A stretch of DNA of 64,000 nt from Megaleporinus macrocephalus. Taxonomy: Eukaryota; Chordata; Actinopteri; Characiformes; Anostomidae. Numbering within the stretch: position 1 is the first letter of the stretch; every line of letters begins with the position of its first letter. The position numbers and the translations under genes were made by a program. Below, piece after piece: positions 32,278 through 45,500 of the stretch. Under the pieces are notes generated by a model that had not been told where the DNA came from, searched no databases, and was given only the letters and a program-made list of their open reading frames with translations. The stretch spans positions 13,646,841 to 13,710,840 of the forward strand of contig CM038726.1 of the NCBI GenBank assembly GCA_021613375.1. The letters are read 5' to 3'.

Positions 32278-32399
32278 ATTTAATGAATTGTTGCTGTCAG
32301 TTCTCTCTGCTGTTATTTCTGAATAAATATAAAACCTTGACAGACAGGGGTGAGTGAATGGCTGCAGACTAACCTCAGCTGCTCCTAGGAAAGCAGAGA

Positions 32400-32520
32400 T
32401 GGGGAAAGAGAGAGAGAGAGAGAGAAAGTGAGAGAGTGAGCACCAGTAGAAAGGGGGCGTTTTAAGGGCAGTCTTTGTAAAATCCACATGGGTCTGACTA
32501 AAATTCTCCTCCTCCTTTTT
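32400..32520 (+). promoter_or_regulatory. tnc: Putative tnc core promoter region
   Basis: A GA-rich tract (32406-32440) is followed by a GC-box-like gggggcg near 32454 and an AT-rich cgttttaagg. A pyrimidine-rich stretch precedes the putative exon. No perfect TATA box lies at the right distance. A better TATA-like tatataa lies at 33178-33184, but no good donor was found downstream of it. The promoter role is inferred from the neighbouring exon-like segment. Confidence 0.3.
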
Positions 32521-32765
32521 CTTTCACGCTTTCTTCTCTTGCTCACTCTCTCTCCCTCTCATACACACACACACACGCGCGCACACACACATCAGCCCAG
32601 AGGCAAGGTACGCTCTGGTGTGCGGAATACAGACGCAGCTATAGCTCAGTGAAAAGAGGCACGTGGAAGAGGCAGCACAGACAAAAGCTACTTTTGCTTT
32701 TGGTCAAATTTGATTCACTGGTTCTACGTCTGATTTGCTCAGCCGGGCAGCAGCGCTCAGTGCAG
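32521..32765 (+). other. tnc: Putative non-coding first exon of tnc
   Basis: The segment ends in gctcagtgcag|gtaagc, a near-consensus splice donor at 32766. It has no long open frame and is less AT-rich than its surroundings. Mammalian TNC starts with a non-coding exon followed by a very long intron, and the first coding exon here (ATG at 51219) has an acceptor just upstream, so this fits. The start is arbitrary, placed after the GA/CT tracts. Confidence 0.4.
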
Positions 32766-35224
32766 GTAAGCTTCACTCATATCTGTCCAAGTAAGTTTTC
32801 CTTCAATAGGAGTCTCAGACTCAGGATGCTCTCTTTTTAAATGACTCGTGTTTTGCATTGAAAATCTTATGTCTTTGAAAAGACAGATGACCAAAAGACA
32901 TTCACTCACAATGTGTTCAGCTGCAGATGCTGATGATGAAATTTATTTTTCTGGTGAAATCTACTTCTGCTGCAGTGTTGTAGACCTTGCATTATATATG
33001 TTTCTTGAATTGTTGAATTTTTCCATTCTAACATTTGTGTGGGTTTCTGGATCAAAACCATTGTTTTCCAATCTCTTTAATTGCTTGTAGACTGTTTTGT
33101 CACTGTGCCTTTAAGACTGGTTGCTCTGTTTTAATTGGAAGGCTGGTCTGAAAGCAGTCTGAGGGGAAACACTCCTCTATATAACTTCAGCTCCAGTATG
33201 TAAATGCGGAATCCCGCTGCCTAACGTTGACTTAAGCCTTCCATAAACTGGTCAAAGCAGTTCTCATGTGCTGCCATATGAGAAATGCCAGATTTTGTTC
33301 AGTAATATGACTAAAATTCGAAAACCCGAATGTTTAATGACATGACAGTTGACTCATTCTGAAGCTAAAATCTTGCTCTAATAGTAATCAGCACTGACAA
33401 AACCAAAGTGCTCCTGTTATAAACAAAGAAACTGTCTACACTGGCTTTGAGTGGCAGAGCGAGATGCGACCACACCATGGTTTCCCCATTTATATTCTTG
33501 ATGCTTTGCATTGTTGGCAAACCCCATCTCAAAATGTATGAGGAGGAACTCTCTAGGTCTCTACTACCATTGCAGTACATATAATAAAGAAGCTAAACAG
33601 AAGGGAAACAGTTTTTGCTGGAAACAATTGCTGGCAGATTTCAATACTGTAGTGTTGTAGTTCTCAAGGTCTCAGTTTTGTTGCTTTCTAGAGATCATCT
33701 GGATTCTGTCTTGTCTCAGTCTTATGATAAGATGGACTCTCATGGAAGATTGTTCTCAAAAATAAATAAGTGTGCTGCCTCCATCTGCGCTTACATTTAA
33801 TCAATATTAAATACCAGCAAAACCTTCAAACAGAATAAAACTTTCTCTACATGTTTAAATCAAACCTGTTCTCCTGGTTGAGGATCTAATTGATGCTGTC
33901 TATGATGGCTTAATTGGATGTTCATTGGTTCCAGAATTCCAACATTCTCTGAGGGCAGATCAGAATATTTCCACAAAAAAACCCGAAAATTAAATGCAAA
34001 ATTGACCTGTAATACTATTTAAAAACATTCAGCACACATTACTCGGATTTATATTTTACAACAAATATAAATATAAAAATAATTTTATGATTTAAAAAAT
34101 GTTAAATGAACTACAGTATTACTTTTTTTTCTTCTTCTTTTCTTTTTATATTCTGGAAAAATCTTAGTAGCTGAGATCTAAGTTTTGGTCCTCATTCGAA
34201 CTCTGTTTGCAGGTCTTGTCCTTGACTCGCCTCTAGTGGTCTTGATTACAGCACTAGAATACTGTTTCCTTGGGCCACTGATTTATATAGATATTGAGTT
34301 CATAAGCAAAGCATAATTGGCAGATACAAGTTAGCAGATACAACCAACCTGGCCAAAATGATAGAGTAGCCGGGATACTTACCCATTTCAGTCAGTTTAG
34401 TCAAGCTAAGTTACTTAGGTCTGTTGCATAGCAGACTTGCTTTGTTTCCATTGTAGGCATCCTGAAGACTTTGCAGCATCATACAGAGTTACGTTTGATC
34501 GTTTGTTTGCTGTAAGGACCCTGTGTAAGTGCACGCTAGTCCTGACAAATACTGATAATGTGACATCATTATATTACTGATATACTGATCTGTTATAAAC
34601 AGCATATGAGTCAGTGTTATTTAGCAGGGCTCATAGAAAGTGTTACTGTAAATGCACTGATTTTCATAACATCACAAAAACAGTGAATTTAAAGTGGACT
34701 GTTTTTGCCGTTTATGCATGAACTTGAAGACCTGGTGAGCAAAAGTGTTCTGAAACTGTAACTTTAAACTTTTCTACCGTCAAGAAAAATCCTTTTTCCA
34801 TGAATTCCCTTTAAAATAATTCGCTAACTTGATTGCTGACTCCTCAATGATGTAAGAGAAGTGTAGGACGAGTGAGAACAGCCAGTTTGTGTGATGGCAA
34901 ATCATTAAAAGGATCTCTGGGTAGTGTGGGCATGGGTGAATTGAGTGCGTAAGCTCAGCAGTTTGCCTGATGAAAGTATTTCTCCGCTTTTGGAACGTTG
35001 TGCTGAACTCAGCCGACTAAGACAAAGGAAGTTCTGTTATTTTGGTCGTGTTATTTAGGCAAATTAAATAACCACCGCTGCGGTTTACTGCTGTGAGTCA
35101 AGCCTTTTTTTCCATGTACAGCATGCTATCAGTCCACTCCATTTCACAGTGATGCATATTTTCCATTACTTAAAGCTCTATGGAAGCATGGGCAATTTAA
35201 ACTGAAACCAGGCCTGTTGTATAC
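32766..35224. other. tnc: Putative tnc intron 1, left part
   Basis: No coding exon or clear element. It holds a TATA-like box at 33178-33184, close to an octamer-like atgtaaat near 33199, which could mark an alternative promoter. Confidence 0.35.
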
Positions 35225-35420
35225 GCAGAGTTGCCAGTTTATTAGGTACGGCTATATTGTACCAGCACTCACTGGCTATTTGATTATGAACACCTACCAC
35301 CATTCACTTTGTGGGTTTACAGATACTGACTGAAGCCCATCACCTGTCAATGGTAAGGGACTGCCATAGGGACCAGTGCTGGTTGCCTTTTTTCCAAGAC
35401 TATGTGGGCTTTGCTAAAAT
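35225..35420. repeat. Degenerate dispersed repeat
   Basis: The start gccagtttattaggtacggc resembles the end of a common fish interspersed repeat. The body is diverged and the borders are uncertain. Confidence 0.4.
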
Positions 35421-36899
35421 AATCAGAGCATGCCTGTGAAGGGTGGTCAGTGTATCTGTGTTACTCATAAGACTTTTTTTAGCGAAAAAAAAAAGTGTGA
35501 AATGTCTTCTCTCTGCTATTCCTGAAATCTGGCACTGTTTTATTTAACACTATCTGCGTTTGATAGACAGCACAGTCATGAATGTGTATGTCAAATACAG
35601 AGGAGGCACATCTCCCTGCTGAAGCCTACTTGCATAACACCAGTTTCCTCTGCTTCACTGAATATCTATGAGGCCTTAATGAGTGCTTACTGTATATTCA
35701 TAAAAGTGCATATGAAATCATCCCTGTGTTTATTAGACTGTAGACTTCTACGACTGTCCCGCTCGGCTTCTGCATGCGAGTGGAGGAGCTCTCAAAGGGG
35801 CTGCCAGTGCTGACACTGACTGACGACGTCTTAGGCTTGAAATCATCTGCTGTCTGTTTCATACGCCCTCATAAATGTATAAACCAGGGGAGCCGCTCCT
35901 AAACTAGTATTGGCATCACTACCATGCTGTAACTCAATATAATGGTTTCATGGTCTTTTTTCATCACTATGACAATTACTGTGAAGAAAGTTCATAAAAA
36001 GGATTCTATTTTCTTTTATTTGTTGAAGTTGCCAGTAATGCATTTCGTAGCTTTTGTGAGTGAGTGCCTAGACTGTAAGCATTAGCACAGACACTGCTTT
36101 TACTGTCAAGCCTTTTTAAGAAGACTGGTTTGGAACCCATGTTTTAAAGAAAATCCCCCCGCCTCCCCCCTCGTCCCAATACCAATTTGGTAGCAGATGT
36201 ATAAAATGCCTACTTCCAAAAAATGGCTTATGAGAAAAACGAAACTGCTGCTTTGACTTTTTACTGGAGGCAAAGTGGAATAAATGAACGATTGTGTCAT
36301 TGTGCTACAGCAGATCAGAATCTAAACACTCTTTCCTAAATGTCAGTTTCATTTTCTCTTCTCCTTTAATCACTTATTACTAACTGTTTTACAATCCACC
36401 ATTCAGCTGGTCAAGCTACAGTGCAGTCTTTCAATGATTTATAGGTTTAATTTGAAGCTCTGTATTTTCAAAAGATGTTGCTGGGGGTCTGTTAAGGAAA
36501 ATGTTGCATCATTCTTTTTGGCAGAGATATGCAAACTGTTATTAGAGGTGAGATATAAATAAGAAAAAAACATTGTCCATGTCTGCTGTGGCAGTATGCT
36601 TTAGCTTTATGCTTGAAGCTCTAAAATTTTTTTTTATTTATCTATGTACATTCCAACTGTCCAGTTCTAAGGAAGTACTGTGTTTGTTAACCTGTAGTCT
36701 GTACTAGCAGTGACATGACCAACACTGCCTCCATAACCTGCTGTGATATTTACACTGTCAACCCAAAAAGGTAGTCTAGTACCAGCTCCGCAAATATTTA
36801 TGCCTAGGATCAAAAAGCAGTAACAGTCTGCGTTCATTATTACTATTATTATTATTATTTAATTTCTTTCCCCATAAGATTATTACCAACTGCTTTCAC
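35421..36899. other. tnc: Putative tnc intron 1, nothing recognised
   Basis: AT-rich DNA with a short (TTA)n near 36838-36860. No gene or transposon protein signature was found. Confidence 0.45.
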
Positions 36900-37120
36900 T
36901 GCAGAGGCCCTTTGCTGGGCAGGTATTATTCGGGTGCTGGATGATTCTTAGCACAGACATGGCAGTGGCTCGTTAGTGTGGTGTGCTGGTACACTAAGTG
37001 CCTCAGGCACAGCAGCACTGCTGGAGTTTTTATATATTTCACTGTCACTGCTCAGAAATGTCCAACTAAAAATATTCAGCAGAAATGCAAATAGAGAGAA
37101 GCGAATAATCCTTCCCCCAA
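36900..37120. mobile_element. Diverged copy of the 25721 foldback family
   Basis: Ggtgctggatgattcttagc, cgttagtgtggtgtgctggt and agcagcactgctggagtttt align with the interior of the elements at 25721 and 56170 (in one orientation or the other). No terminal repeats are preserved. Confidence 0.6.
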
Positions 37121-37552
37121 TAGGTGGTCCTATTGTAGCCTTAAGTTTGGTGCCTTTTAATCATCCAGTCAGAGGTGCAGAGGGGGCTGATGAATTGAGC
37201 AGTAATAGTAACAGGCCAAAGTCAGTCACTGTAAACCTACAAAGTGCATGTATATAAAAAGTGTTTCCAATAAAAAGTCCAGGTGTAAAAGTTGTCCATT
37301 ATACATGACAGCTTATAAATTGCTTGTAAAATAAGTTATGTTTAGTGACTGACTACTGTCTACTGTCAACCACCTAGTACAGGTATTAATAATATGGATA
37401 CATTAATATCTATTTTTTCATAGTACAACTACACTTTTTAGTCTAATACAAATTACAAATTACTTATAATGAAATAGCTGCTGGTGTAAATGACCACATT
37501 GTACTTAAAAAAAAATCTAGCTGATGACATGGCTTGCCATACCATATTTATT

Positions 37553-37557
<5 letters not shown>

Positions 37558-37592
<35 letters not shown>

Positions 37593-37620
37593 GAACAGTA
37601 ATAGTAATAATAATAATAAT
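37558..37620. repeat. (TTA)n and (AAT)n microsatellite
   Basis: About 11 TTA units, a short spacer, then AAT units in the opposite sense, giving a potential AT-rich foldback. Confidence 0.85.
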
Positions 37621-37689
37621 CTTTTGTACAGAGACTTTTCACAGCTCAAATTCTTTAAAGAAAGTTATCAGTAATAGCAAGTTCAATTT

Positions 37690-38960
37690 ATTAAAAATGT
37701 TTTATTTCTTTAGATTGAGCACTGATCACTATACCTGAAAATTGGTATCGAGTTCCACAGTTTAGAAGCCGAATAACTAAAAGAGTCTCTCCATATTTTC
37801 TGTATTTTATAAAAGATGTTTTTTACAGAAGGTTTTTGTCTGCAAATCTAAGATTTCTCTTGAGTTGGAACATAAACAACCTGTTATATCTGTGATGTCA
37901 GCTGGTATTAGGTTGGTTATTTAGGGTTATTTATAGACTAGTACAGAACTGTAAAGTCACTTCTAAAATATACAGGCAGTCAGTGCAGTTATTTTAAAAC
38001 AGGACTAACATGAGTTCTTGTTTTTGTTAGGATCTGAGCTGCTGGGGATGGAGTTGTAAGGGATGGATTGTTTTTTTAGGAACCCCAGTAAGAGGAGCAT
38101 TACAGTGATCAACTCTGCTTGTGCTCAAAAAGCTACTTTAATGACTTTAAACTTTACATGCAGAATAAAACCGAGCCCAGAGTCTAAGATCACTTCAGGT
38201 TTGATATTAGTAGTTAAAAAACCGAGCTGGTCATAAAGCATTCTTCTCTTAGTTTTAGTACCAAGAACCAGTATTTCAGTTTTCTCTTAATTGTAAAAAG
38301 AATTGTGACATGCACTGAGAAAAAAATTGACACACAAGTCTGTCTACTGAATATAAATTATTAGAAGGAATAGAAATGTGCAAATACATCTCATGAAAGT
38401 TTATCTCATGTTTCATAATGACCTCACCTAGACATAACATGTACAATGAGAAAAAAGATACAATTTTCTTAATGAATAACTTCCTAGTGCAACCGCAAAC
38501 TATTTGTTAAATATGACTTAAACCATTCTAAAACAGTGTCTGAGAGGTTGACCCAGCATTCAAGATGGTGGATTAGAATCTTATCAACAGTATTAAAAGC
38601 TGCACTAAGACCAGTTCCAATAAGCTCCAATAAGACCAGAATAGAAGGATTTAGTACATCAGTGCTAAGCCTGAGGTCACTGACAACACGAACCAATGCT
38701 GTCTCAGTACTATGGTGGAGCTGATTGAAACTATAATATAACTTGTTTTACATTAGAAGCATTTAGTTCTTCGAAAACAACTTTTTCTAGGGCCTTACTT
38801 TAGAAAGGATGGTTAGAAATTGGTTTAAAACTATTTAGTACAGAAGGATCCAGGTTACTCTGGAAAAACATCTGTTGATAGAGAACAACAGTTTACAACA
38901 GTGAAGACATCATTTAGAACACAGTCAGACACTATCTTAAGGAATAAAGTAGGAACAGGA
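37690..38960 (-). mobile_element. 5'-truncated L2/CR1-like LINE
   Basis: Minus-strand reading from 38960 downward gives pieces of the reverse transcriptase in order: SNLDPSVLNSFKPISNHPF, SKALEKVVFEEL, the palm block with LSAAFNTVDKILIHHL, WFKSYLTNSLRLH, then KTEILVLGTKTKRRMLYDQL and, near 37745-37790, SYSASKLWNSIPI. Many stops and shifts make it inactive. The arrangement is that of an ordinary dead LINE with its 5' part lost. Confidence 0.8.
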
Positions 38961-40479
38961 TCAAGATCACATGTGGATGCACTTATTTTGTTTACAACAG
39001 TTGCAAAATCCTGATAACTGAGAAAGATGTGATTATTGATGTAGGTAGTTTATCAGGAAGTTTACTGTAACTTGTTCTAGCTGGCTGAACTCTGCTCTGT
39101 CTCATTAATGTTGTCTTATTTTGAAAATTAACTCTTCAAGTTTTAGAAGATAGGTCTCCAAGTACTGCAGCAAAGGTGGGCATGTTTTGTTGCCCGTCAG
39201 AAAACCTGTACTCACCTAAACGTGCTGTCCTTGCTGTTTCATTTAAAACAACACGCTGTACACCAAGTACTGAACAACCCTTAAAACAGAGCTGCAGCTG
39301 CTCGGGTAACACTGTGCACTGAAATACATGGTGGTCCCGTATGGTTGCCATGCCATGTTTATGTAGTTTGGTTAAAAAAAAAGAGAAAGAAGACGTTTGT
39401 TCTTGTCTAAACAAAGTTAGAAATCCCACCAAGACCCTCAATATGGGTGTTGCTGAGTTTTGCTGAGGTAAGAGAAAGAGAGGCTATATTTTTAGTATCT
39501 AACCAAGTAAAGGCAGTTTTTTCTCATTGCAGTTTCTGCTATTTTTGAAACTCTGGGACGTGACCCTTTACACCATAGAGTTTTACACCAATTACACCAT
39601 AGAGTTTACTGAGGAGTAATCACATATACAGACTTTGGTAGGTAATGTCTCTCCACTTGTATTGGGGGAGCATGTGTGTTTTTATAACCAGGCCATATTC
39701 TTATGGTGTATTCCGGACTGAAAGACTTTGTATCTCACCTCCATAGAGTCAGTAGCAATTCTGTATGAGCAGACGCTTTTTCACTGCCAGCTTGAGTCAT
39801 TCAATCATTAGTGCAGCAGGCTTATGTCACATGGTATTAGCTAATATTGCTATTCTGCTTGTGGTGCATTTTAATATGAATAGTGAATATGAGCATGAAT
39901 ATGAATAAATAAGTGATGATTGGCCCGATACTCCATGCCAGTATTTATACATCACTAGGTATTGCTTCTGAGAGTTCTGTTATTGTACTAAGACCAACAA
40001 AACTGTCACACTCTCAGCCAAGCTCAACCTTCTGTTCTCAGCACTCTAACTGTTCAGCAACCAGCTGCCAATCATTCCCTCAACCCTTCAGATTCAGATT
40101 TCAGCATATCAGTGATGCTCCAGTTGCAGCAAAATGATGTAAAATGACAATAAAATTGAGATTCTGTCTAGTAGAGCGTGCCATTTTCTGCTTATATACG
40201 GCCCAAAACATTTTTTTTTTATTTCAGTTGTTTTTACAGATTTGGTACTGCAAATATCATTAGAGTTCATTTTGGAATCAACCCAGAGAAATAACCAAAA
40301 TAAAAATTTACAATTAAAATTAATTAAAACAAAAGAATTAAAAATTATTTTTATCAACACATTACAGTATTCTTGCTTTATGAAGTTTTCAAGGCTGGGA
40401 AACTTCTGAATATCAGGCTGTTTTTAAGTTTTTTTTTAATTATTGGATGCATTTCTATATTTTGCAGATGTATTTCACA
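38961..40479. other. Unexplained stretch with a minus-strand open frame
   Basis: The frame 39136-39441 (minus, 101 residues, from MRVLVGFLTLFRQEQ to DLSSKT) lies just upstream, in LINE orientation, of the LINE at 37690-38960. I do not recognise it; it may be more of that LINE or an unrelated repeat. The rest shows nothing clear. Confidence 0.35.
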
Positions 40480-41890
40480 TTGGTTATTTGGGTGACTACC
40501 AAAGGTGTCAAGTACAAATACTCTGTAACCTTACTTAGGTAGAAATATTGGTTATTTACACTTTACTGGAGTAATTATTTTTCAGCTAACTTTTTACTTT
40601 CTACTCCTTACATTTACACTCCGTTATCAGTACTTTCTACTCCTTACATTTACACTCCATTATCAGTACTTTCTACTCCTTACATTTACACTCCATTATC
40701 TGTACTTTCTACTCCTTACATTTACACTCCATTATCAGTACTTTCTACTCCTTACATTTACACTCCATTATCTGTACTTTCTACTTCTTACATTTACACT
40801 CCATTATCTGTACTTTCTACTCCTTACATTTACACTCCATTATCAGTACTTTCTACTCCTTACATTTACACTCCATTATCAGTACTTTCTACTCCTTACA
40901 TTTACACTCCATTATCTGTACTTTCTACTCCTTACATTTACACTCGATTATCAGTACTTTCTACTCCTTACATTTACACTCCATTATCTGTACTTTTTAA
41001 TCCTTACCTTTACACTCGATTATCAGTACTTTCTACTCCTTACATTTACACTACATTATCTGTACTTTTTACTCCTTACATTTACACTCCATTATCTGTA
41101 CTTTTTACTCCTTACCTTTACACTCCGTTATCTGTACTTTCTACTCCTTACATTTACACTCCGTTATCAGTACTTTCTACTCCTTACATTTTACACTCCA
41201 TTATCTGTACTTTCTACTCCTTACATTTACACTCGATTATCAGTACTTTCTACTCCTTACATTTACACTCCGTTATCAGTACTTTCTACTCCTTACATTT
41301 ACACTCCGTTATCTGTACTTTCTACTCCTTACATTTAAACTCCATTATCAGTACTTTCTACTCCTTACATTTACACTCCATTATCAGTACTTTCTACTCC
41401 TATTTCATTTCAGCTTGTTTTATTCATGTAAAGGTTATTGATAACATGCCTTGAAAGTTAGATTTTTTGCACCATTACAATACTTATAGGTGACTAGTCA
41501 TCATATCTTCCGCTTGATGAAACACATGTTAATTCTCAGTAGTGCACAGATATGCTTCTTTAATATATTTACATTGTACTGAAGTGCATTTATTTTTAAT
41601 GGGCGTATATGCGGCTGAAACAGGAAGCCTAGCGCATCTCTAATTTGTCAACATTAATATTTTAATATAACATCATAGCCATTATAGCTTTTAGAAGAAT
41701 TGGTGTTTTTGGGGAGGTGGGCTAGTGCACTATAGACCCCTGTGGTTCGGCCTAAGCTTTTGTCCTTAATGGCATTTTTCCCCTTTACATTACTTTTACT
41801 TTTATACTTTAAGTAGTTTTTAATGCAGTACCTACTGTGACATGCTTGGTAATATATTTGCTTCTCATTGCTACGGTGGTCTTCTGGCAA
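40480..41890. mobile_element. Dispersed fish element containing a minisatellite
   Basis: The left flank (gtcaagtacaaatactctgt, then cttacttaggtagaaat) and right flank (ttacttttacttttatactt, then taagtagttttt) resemble the two ends of a common fish repeat built from tactttta/acttaagta motifs. The space between is filled by the 36-bp array. Boundaries and class are uncertain. Confidence 0.5.
40590..41401. repeat. 36-bp minisatellite, about 22 copies
   Basis: The unit is tactttctactccttacatt followed by tacactccattatcag. Copies differ mainly at two sites: cca/ccg/cga before ttatc, and cag versus ctg after it. Occasional one-base indels occur (for example near 41190). Confidence 0.95.
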
Positions 41891-42574
41891 AATGAGGGCA
41901 AGCAAGTCTAAAAGACCTCATGGCGTTTTTAACCTAGAGTGATGTAACTTGTTTTTATGAATTGTATGGTTAGAATGTACATTTGGGACCCCCGTATCCT
42001 CCACCAGCTCACCTCAGGTCAACTCTGGTCTTTTTTGAGTAATGACATCAACACTGTTGGCTAGTACGCTGTTTTTTAAGCAGGCAGGGAGAATCTGAAT
42101 TCTTTTTATTAGCAATATATTTGTTTTATAGCTGCACCCTGCATTACGCTCCCCAGACAGTCCAGAGGAAGTGAACTTGCTAAAAGCCTTTTGTTTATCT
42201 GGATGGATTTTGCCGTCATGTTTTGCAACAGCATCAGGACCGTAGGAAAAACTTACTGCACTGTTCGCAAAGACACCAAGTAGCTTAGAATCTCCAAGTT
42301 CGAACTCACTTTAAAGCATACTTCTACAGCATTTGTCATCCAGTAGACACACTCTGATCTGGCAAATTGTATATAAACAGAGAAGAAGGAGTCCTGTATT
42401 TTATTAGTACGCTAATCTTTCCAATATGAAAGAAAAGCGTATAATCTGAAGACTGCTCTGCATTTATATTATATGATCATGAGCCAGAGAACACACAGAC
42501 TGGCCACTTCATGAAGTACAGCCTCCTTGTATCTACACTTACTGTTGTTTTTATTCTCTCCACTAACCTTGAAT
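41891..42574. other. tnc: Putative tnc intron 1, nothing recognised
   Basis: Sequence between two tandem arrays with no gene or element recognised. Confidence 0.45.
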
Positions 42575-45500
42575 ACTACCAGCCAAACGTTTTAGATACA
42601 CTACCAGTCAAACGTTTTAGTACACTACCAGCTAAACCTTTTAGATACACTACCAGTCAAACGTTTTAGTACACTACCAGACAAACGTTTTAGATCAGTA
42701 CCAGACAATCGTTTTAGATACACTACCAGCCAAACGTTTTAGATCAGTACCAGACAATCGTTTTAGATACACTACCAGCCAAACGTTTTAGATACACTAC
42801 CAGTCAAACGTTTTAGTACACTACCAGCCAAACGTTTTAGATACACTACCAGCCAAACGTTTTAGATACACTACCAGCCAATCATTTTAGATACACTACC
42901 AGCCAATCGTTTTAGATACACTACCAGCCAATCGTTTTAGATACAATACCAGCCAAACGTTTTAGATACACTACCAGACAAACGTTTTAGATACACTACC
43001 AGCCAAATGTTTTAGATACACTACCAGCCAAACGTTTTAGTACACTACCAGCCAAACGTTTTAGATACACTACCAGCCAAACGTTTTAGATACATTACCA
43101 GCAAAACGTTTTAGTACACTACCAGACAAACGTTTTAGATACACTACCAGCCAAACGTTTTAGATACACTACCAGCCAAACGTTTTAGTACACTACCAGA
43201 CAAACGTTTTAGATACACTACCAGACAAACGTTTTAGATACACTACCAGCCAAACGTTTTAGTACACTACCAGACAAACGTTTTAGATACACTACCAGCC
43301 AAACGTTTTAGATACACTACCAGCCAAACGTTTTAGTACACTACCAGACAAACGTTTTAGATACACTACCAGTCAAACGTTTTAGATACACTACCAGCCA
43401 AACGTTTTAGTACACGACCAGTCAAACGTTTTAGTACACTACCAGTCAAACGTTTTAGATACACTACCAGCCAAATGTTTTAGATACACTACCAGTCAAA
43501 CGTTTTAGTACACTACCAGCTAAACCTTTTAGATACACTACCAGTCAAACGTTTTAGTACACTACCAGTCAATCGTTTTAGATACACTACCAGTCAAACG
43601 TTTTAGATACACTACCAGCCAAACGTTTTAGATACACTACCAGTCAAACGTTTTAGTACACTACCAGCTAAACCTTTTAGATACACTACCAGTCAAACGT
43701 TTTAGTACACTACCAGTCAAACGTTTTAGATCAGTACCAGTCAATCGTTTTAGATACACTACCAGCCAAACGTTTTAGATACACTACCAGTCAAACGTTT
43801 TAGTACACTACCAGCTAAACCTTTTAGATACACTACCAGTCAAACGTTTTAGTACACTACCAGTCAAACGTTTTAGATCAGTACCAGTCAATCGTTTTAG
43901 ATACACTACCAGTCAAACGTTTTAGTACACTACCAGTCAAACGTTTTAGTACACTACCAGCCAAACGTTTTAGATACACTACCAGTCAAACGTTTTAGAT
44001 ACACTACCAGCCAAACGTTTTAGTACACTACCAGTCAAGCGTTTTAGTACACTACCAGTCAAACGTTTTAGATACACTACCAGCCAAACGTTTTAGTACA
44101 CTACCAGTCAAGCGTTTTAGTACACTACCAGACAAACGTTTTAGATACACTACCAGTCAAATGTTTTAGATACACAACCAGTCAAACGTTTTAGATACAC
44201 TACCAGCCAATCGTTTTACATACACTACCAACCAAATGTTTTAGATACACTACCAGTCAAATGTTTTAGATACACTACCAGTCAAACGTTTTAGATACAC
44301 TACCAGCCAATCGTTTTAGATACACTACCAGTCAAATGTTTTAGTACACTACCAGCCAAACGTTTTAGATCAGTACCAGCCAATCGTTTTAGATACACTA
44401 CCAGTCAAACGTTTTAGTACACTACCAGTCAAACGTTTTAGTGCACTACCAGTTAAACGTTTTAGATACACTACCAGTCAAACGTTTTAGATATACTACC
44501 AGTCAAACGTTTTAGTACACTACCAGTCAAACGTTTTAGATCACTACCAGTCAAACGTTTTAGATACACTACCAGCCAAACGTTTTAGATACACTACCAG
44601 ACAAACGTTTTAGATACACTACCAGTCAAACGTTTTAGTGCACTACCAGTTAAACGTTTTAGATACACTACCAGTCAAACGTTTTAGATACACTACCAGT
44701 CAAACTTTTTAGTACACTACCAGCCAATCGTTTTAGTACACTACCAGTCAAGCGTTTTAGTACACTACCAGTCAAACGTTTTAGTGCACTACCGGTCAAA
44801 CGTTTTAGATACACTACCAGTCAAACGTTTTAGATACACTACCAGTCAAACGTTTTAGTACACTACCAGTCAAACGTTTTAGATACACTACCAGTCAAAC
44901 TTTTTAGTACACTACCAGCCAATCGTTTTAGTACACTACCGGTCAAACGTTTTAGATACACTACCAGTCAAACGTTTTAGTACACTACCAGTCAAACGTT
45001 TTAGATACACTACCAGTCAAACGTTTTAGTACACTATCAGCCAATCGTTTTAGTACACTACCAGCCAAACGTTTTAGATACACTACCAGCCAAACGTTTT
45101 AGATACACTACCAGTCAAACGTTTTAGATACATTACCAGCCAAACGTTTTAGTACACTACCAATCAAACGTTTTAGATACACTACCAGCCAATCGTTTTA
45201 GATACACTACCAGCCAAACGTTTTAGTACACTACCAGTCAAACGTTTTAGATACACTACCAATCAAACGTTTTAGTACACTACCAGCCAAACGTTTTAGA
45301 TACACTACCAGCCAAACGTTTTAGTACACTACCAGACAAACGTTTTAGATACACTACCAGTCAAACTTTTTAGTACACTACCAGTCAATCGTTTTAGTAC
45401 ACTACCAGTCAAACTTTTTAGATACACTACCAGTCAAACTTTTTAGTACACTACCAGTCAATCGTTTTAGTACACTACCAGACAAACGTTTTAGATACAC

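Noticed and set aside
32638..32720. tRNA-like A box (tatagctcagtg) in the putative tnc exon 1
   Set aside because: No acceptable B box or cloverleaf follows; likely chance.
33178..33400. TATA-box promoter with a first exon
   Set aside because: No convincing splice donor follows; kept only as a note on an alternative promoter.
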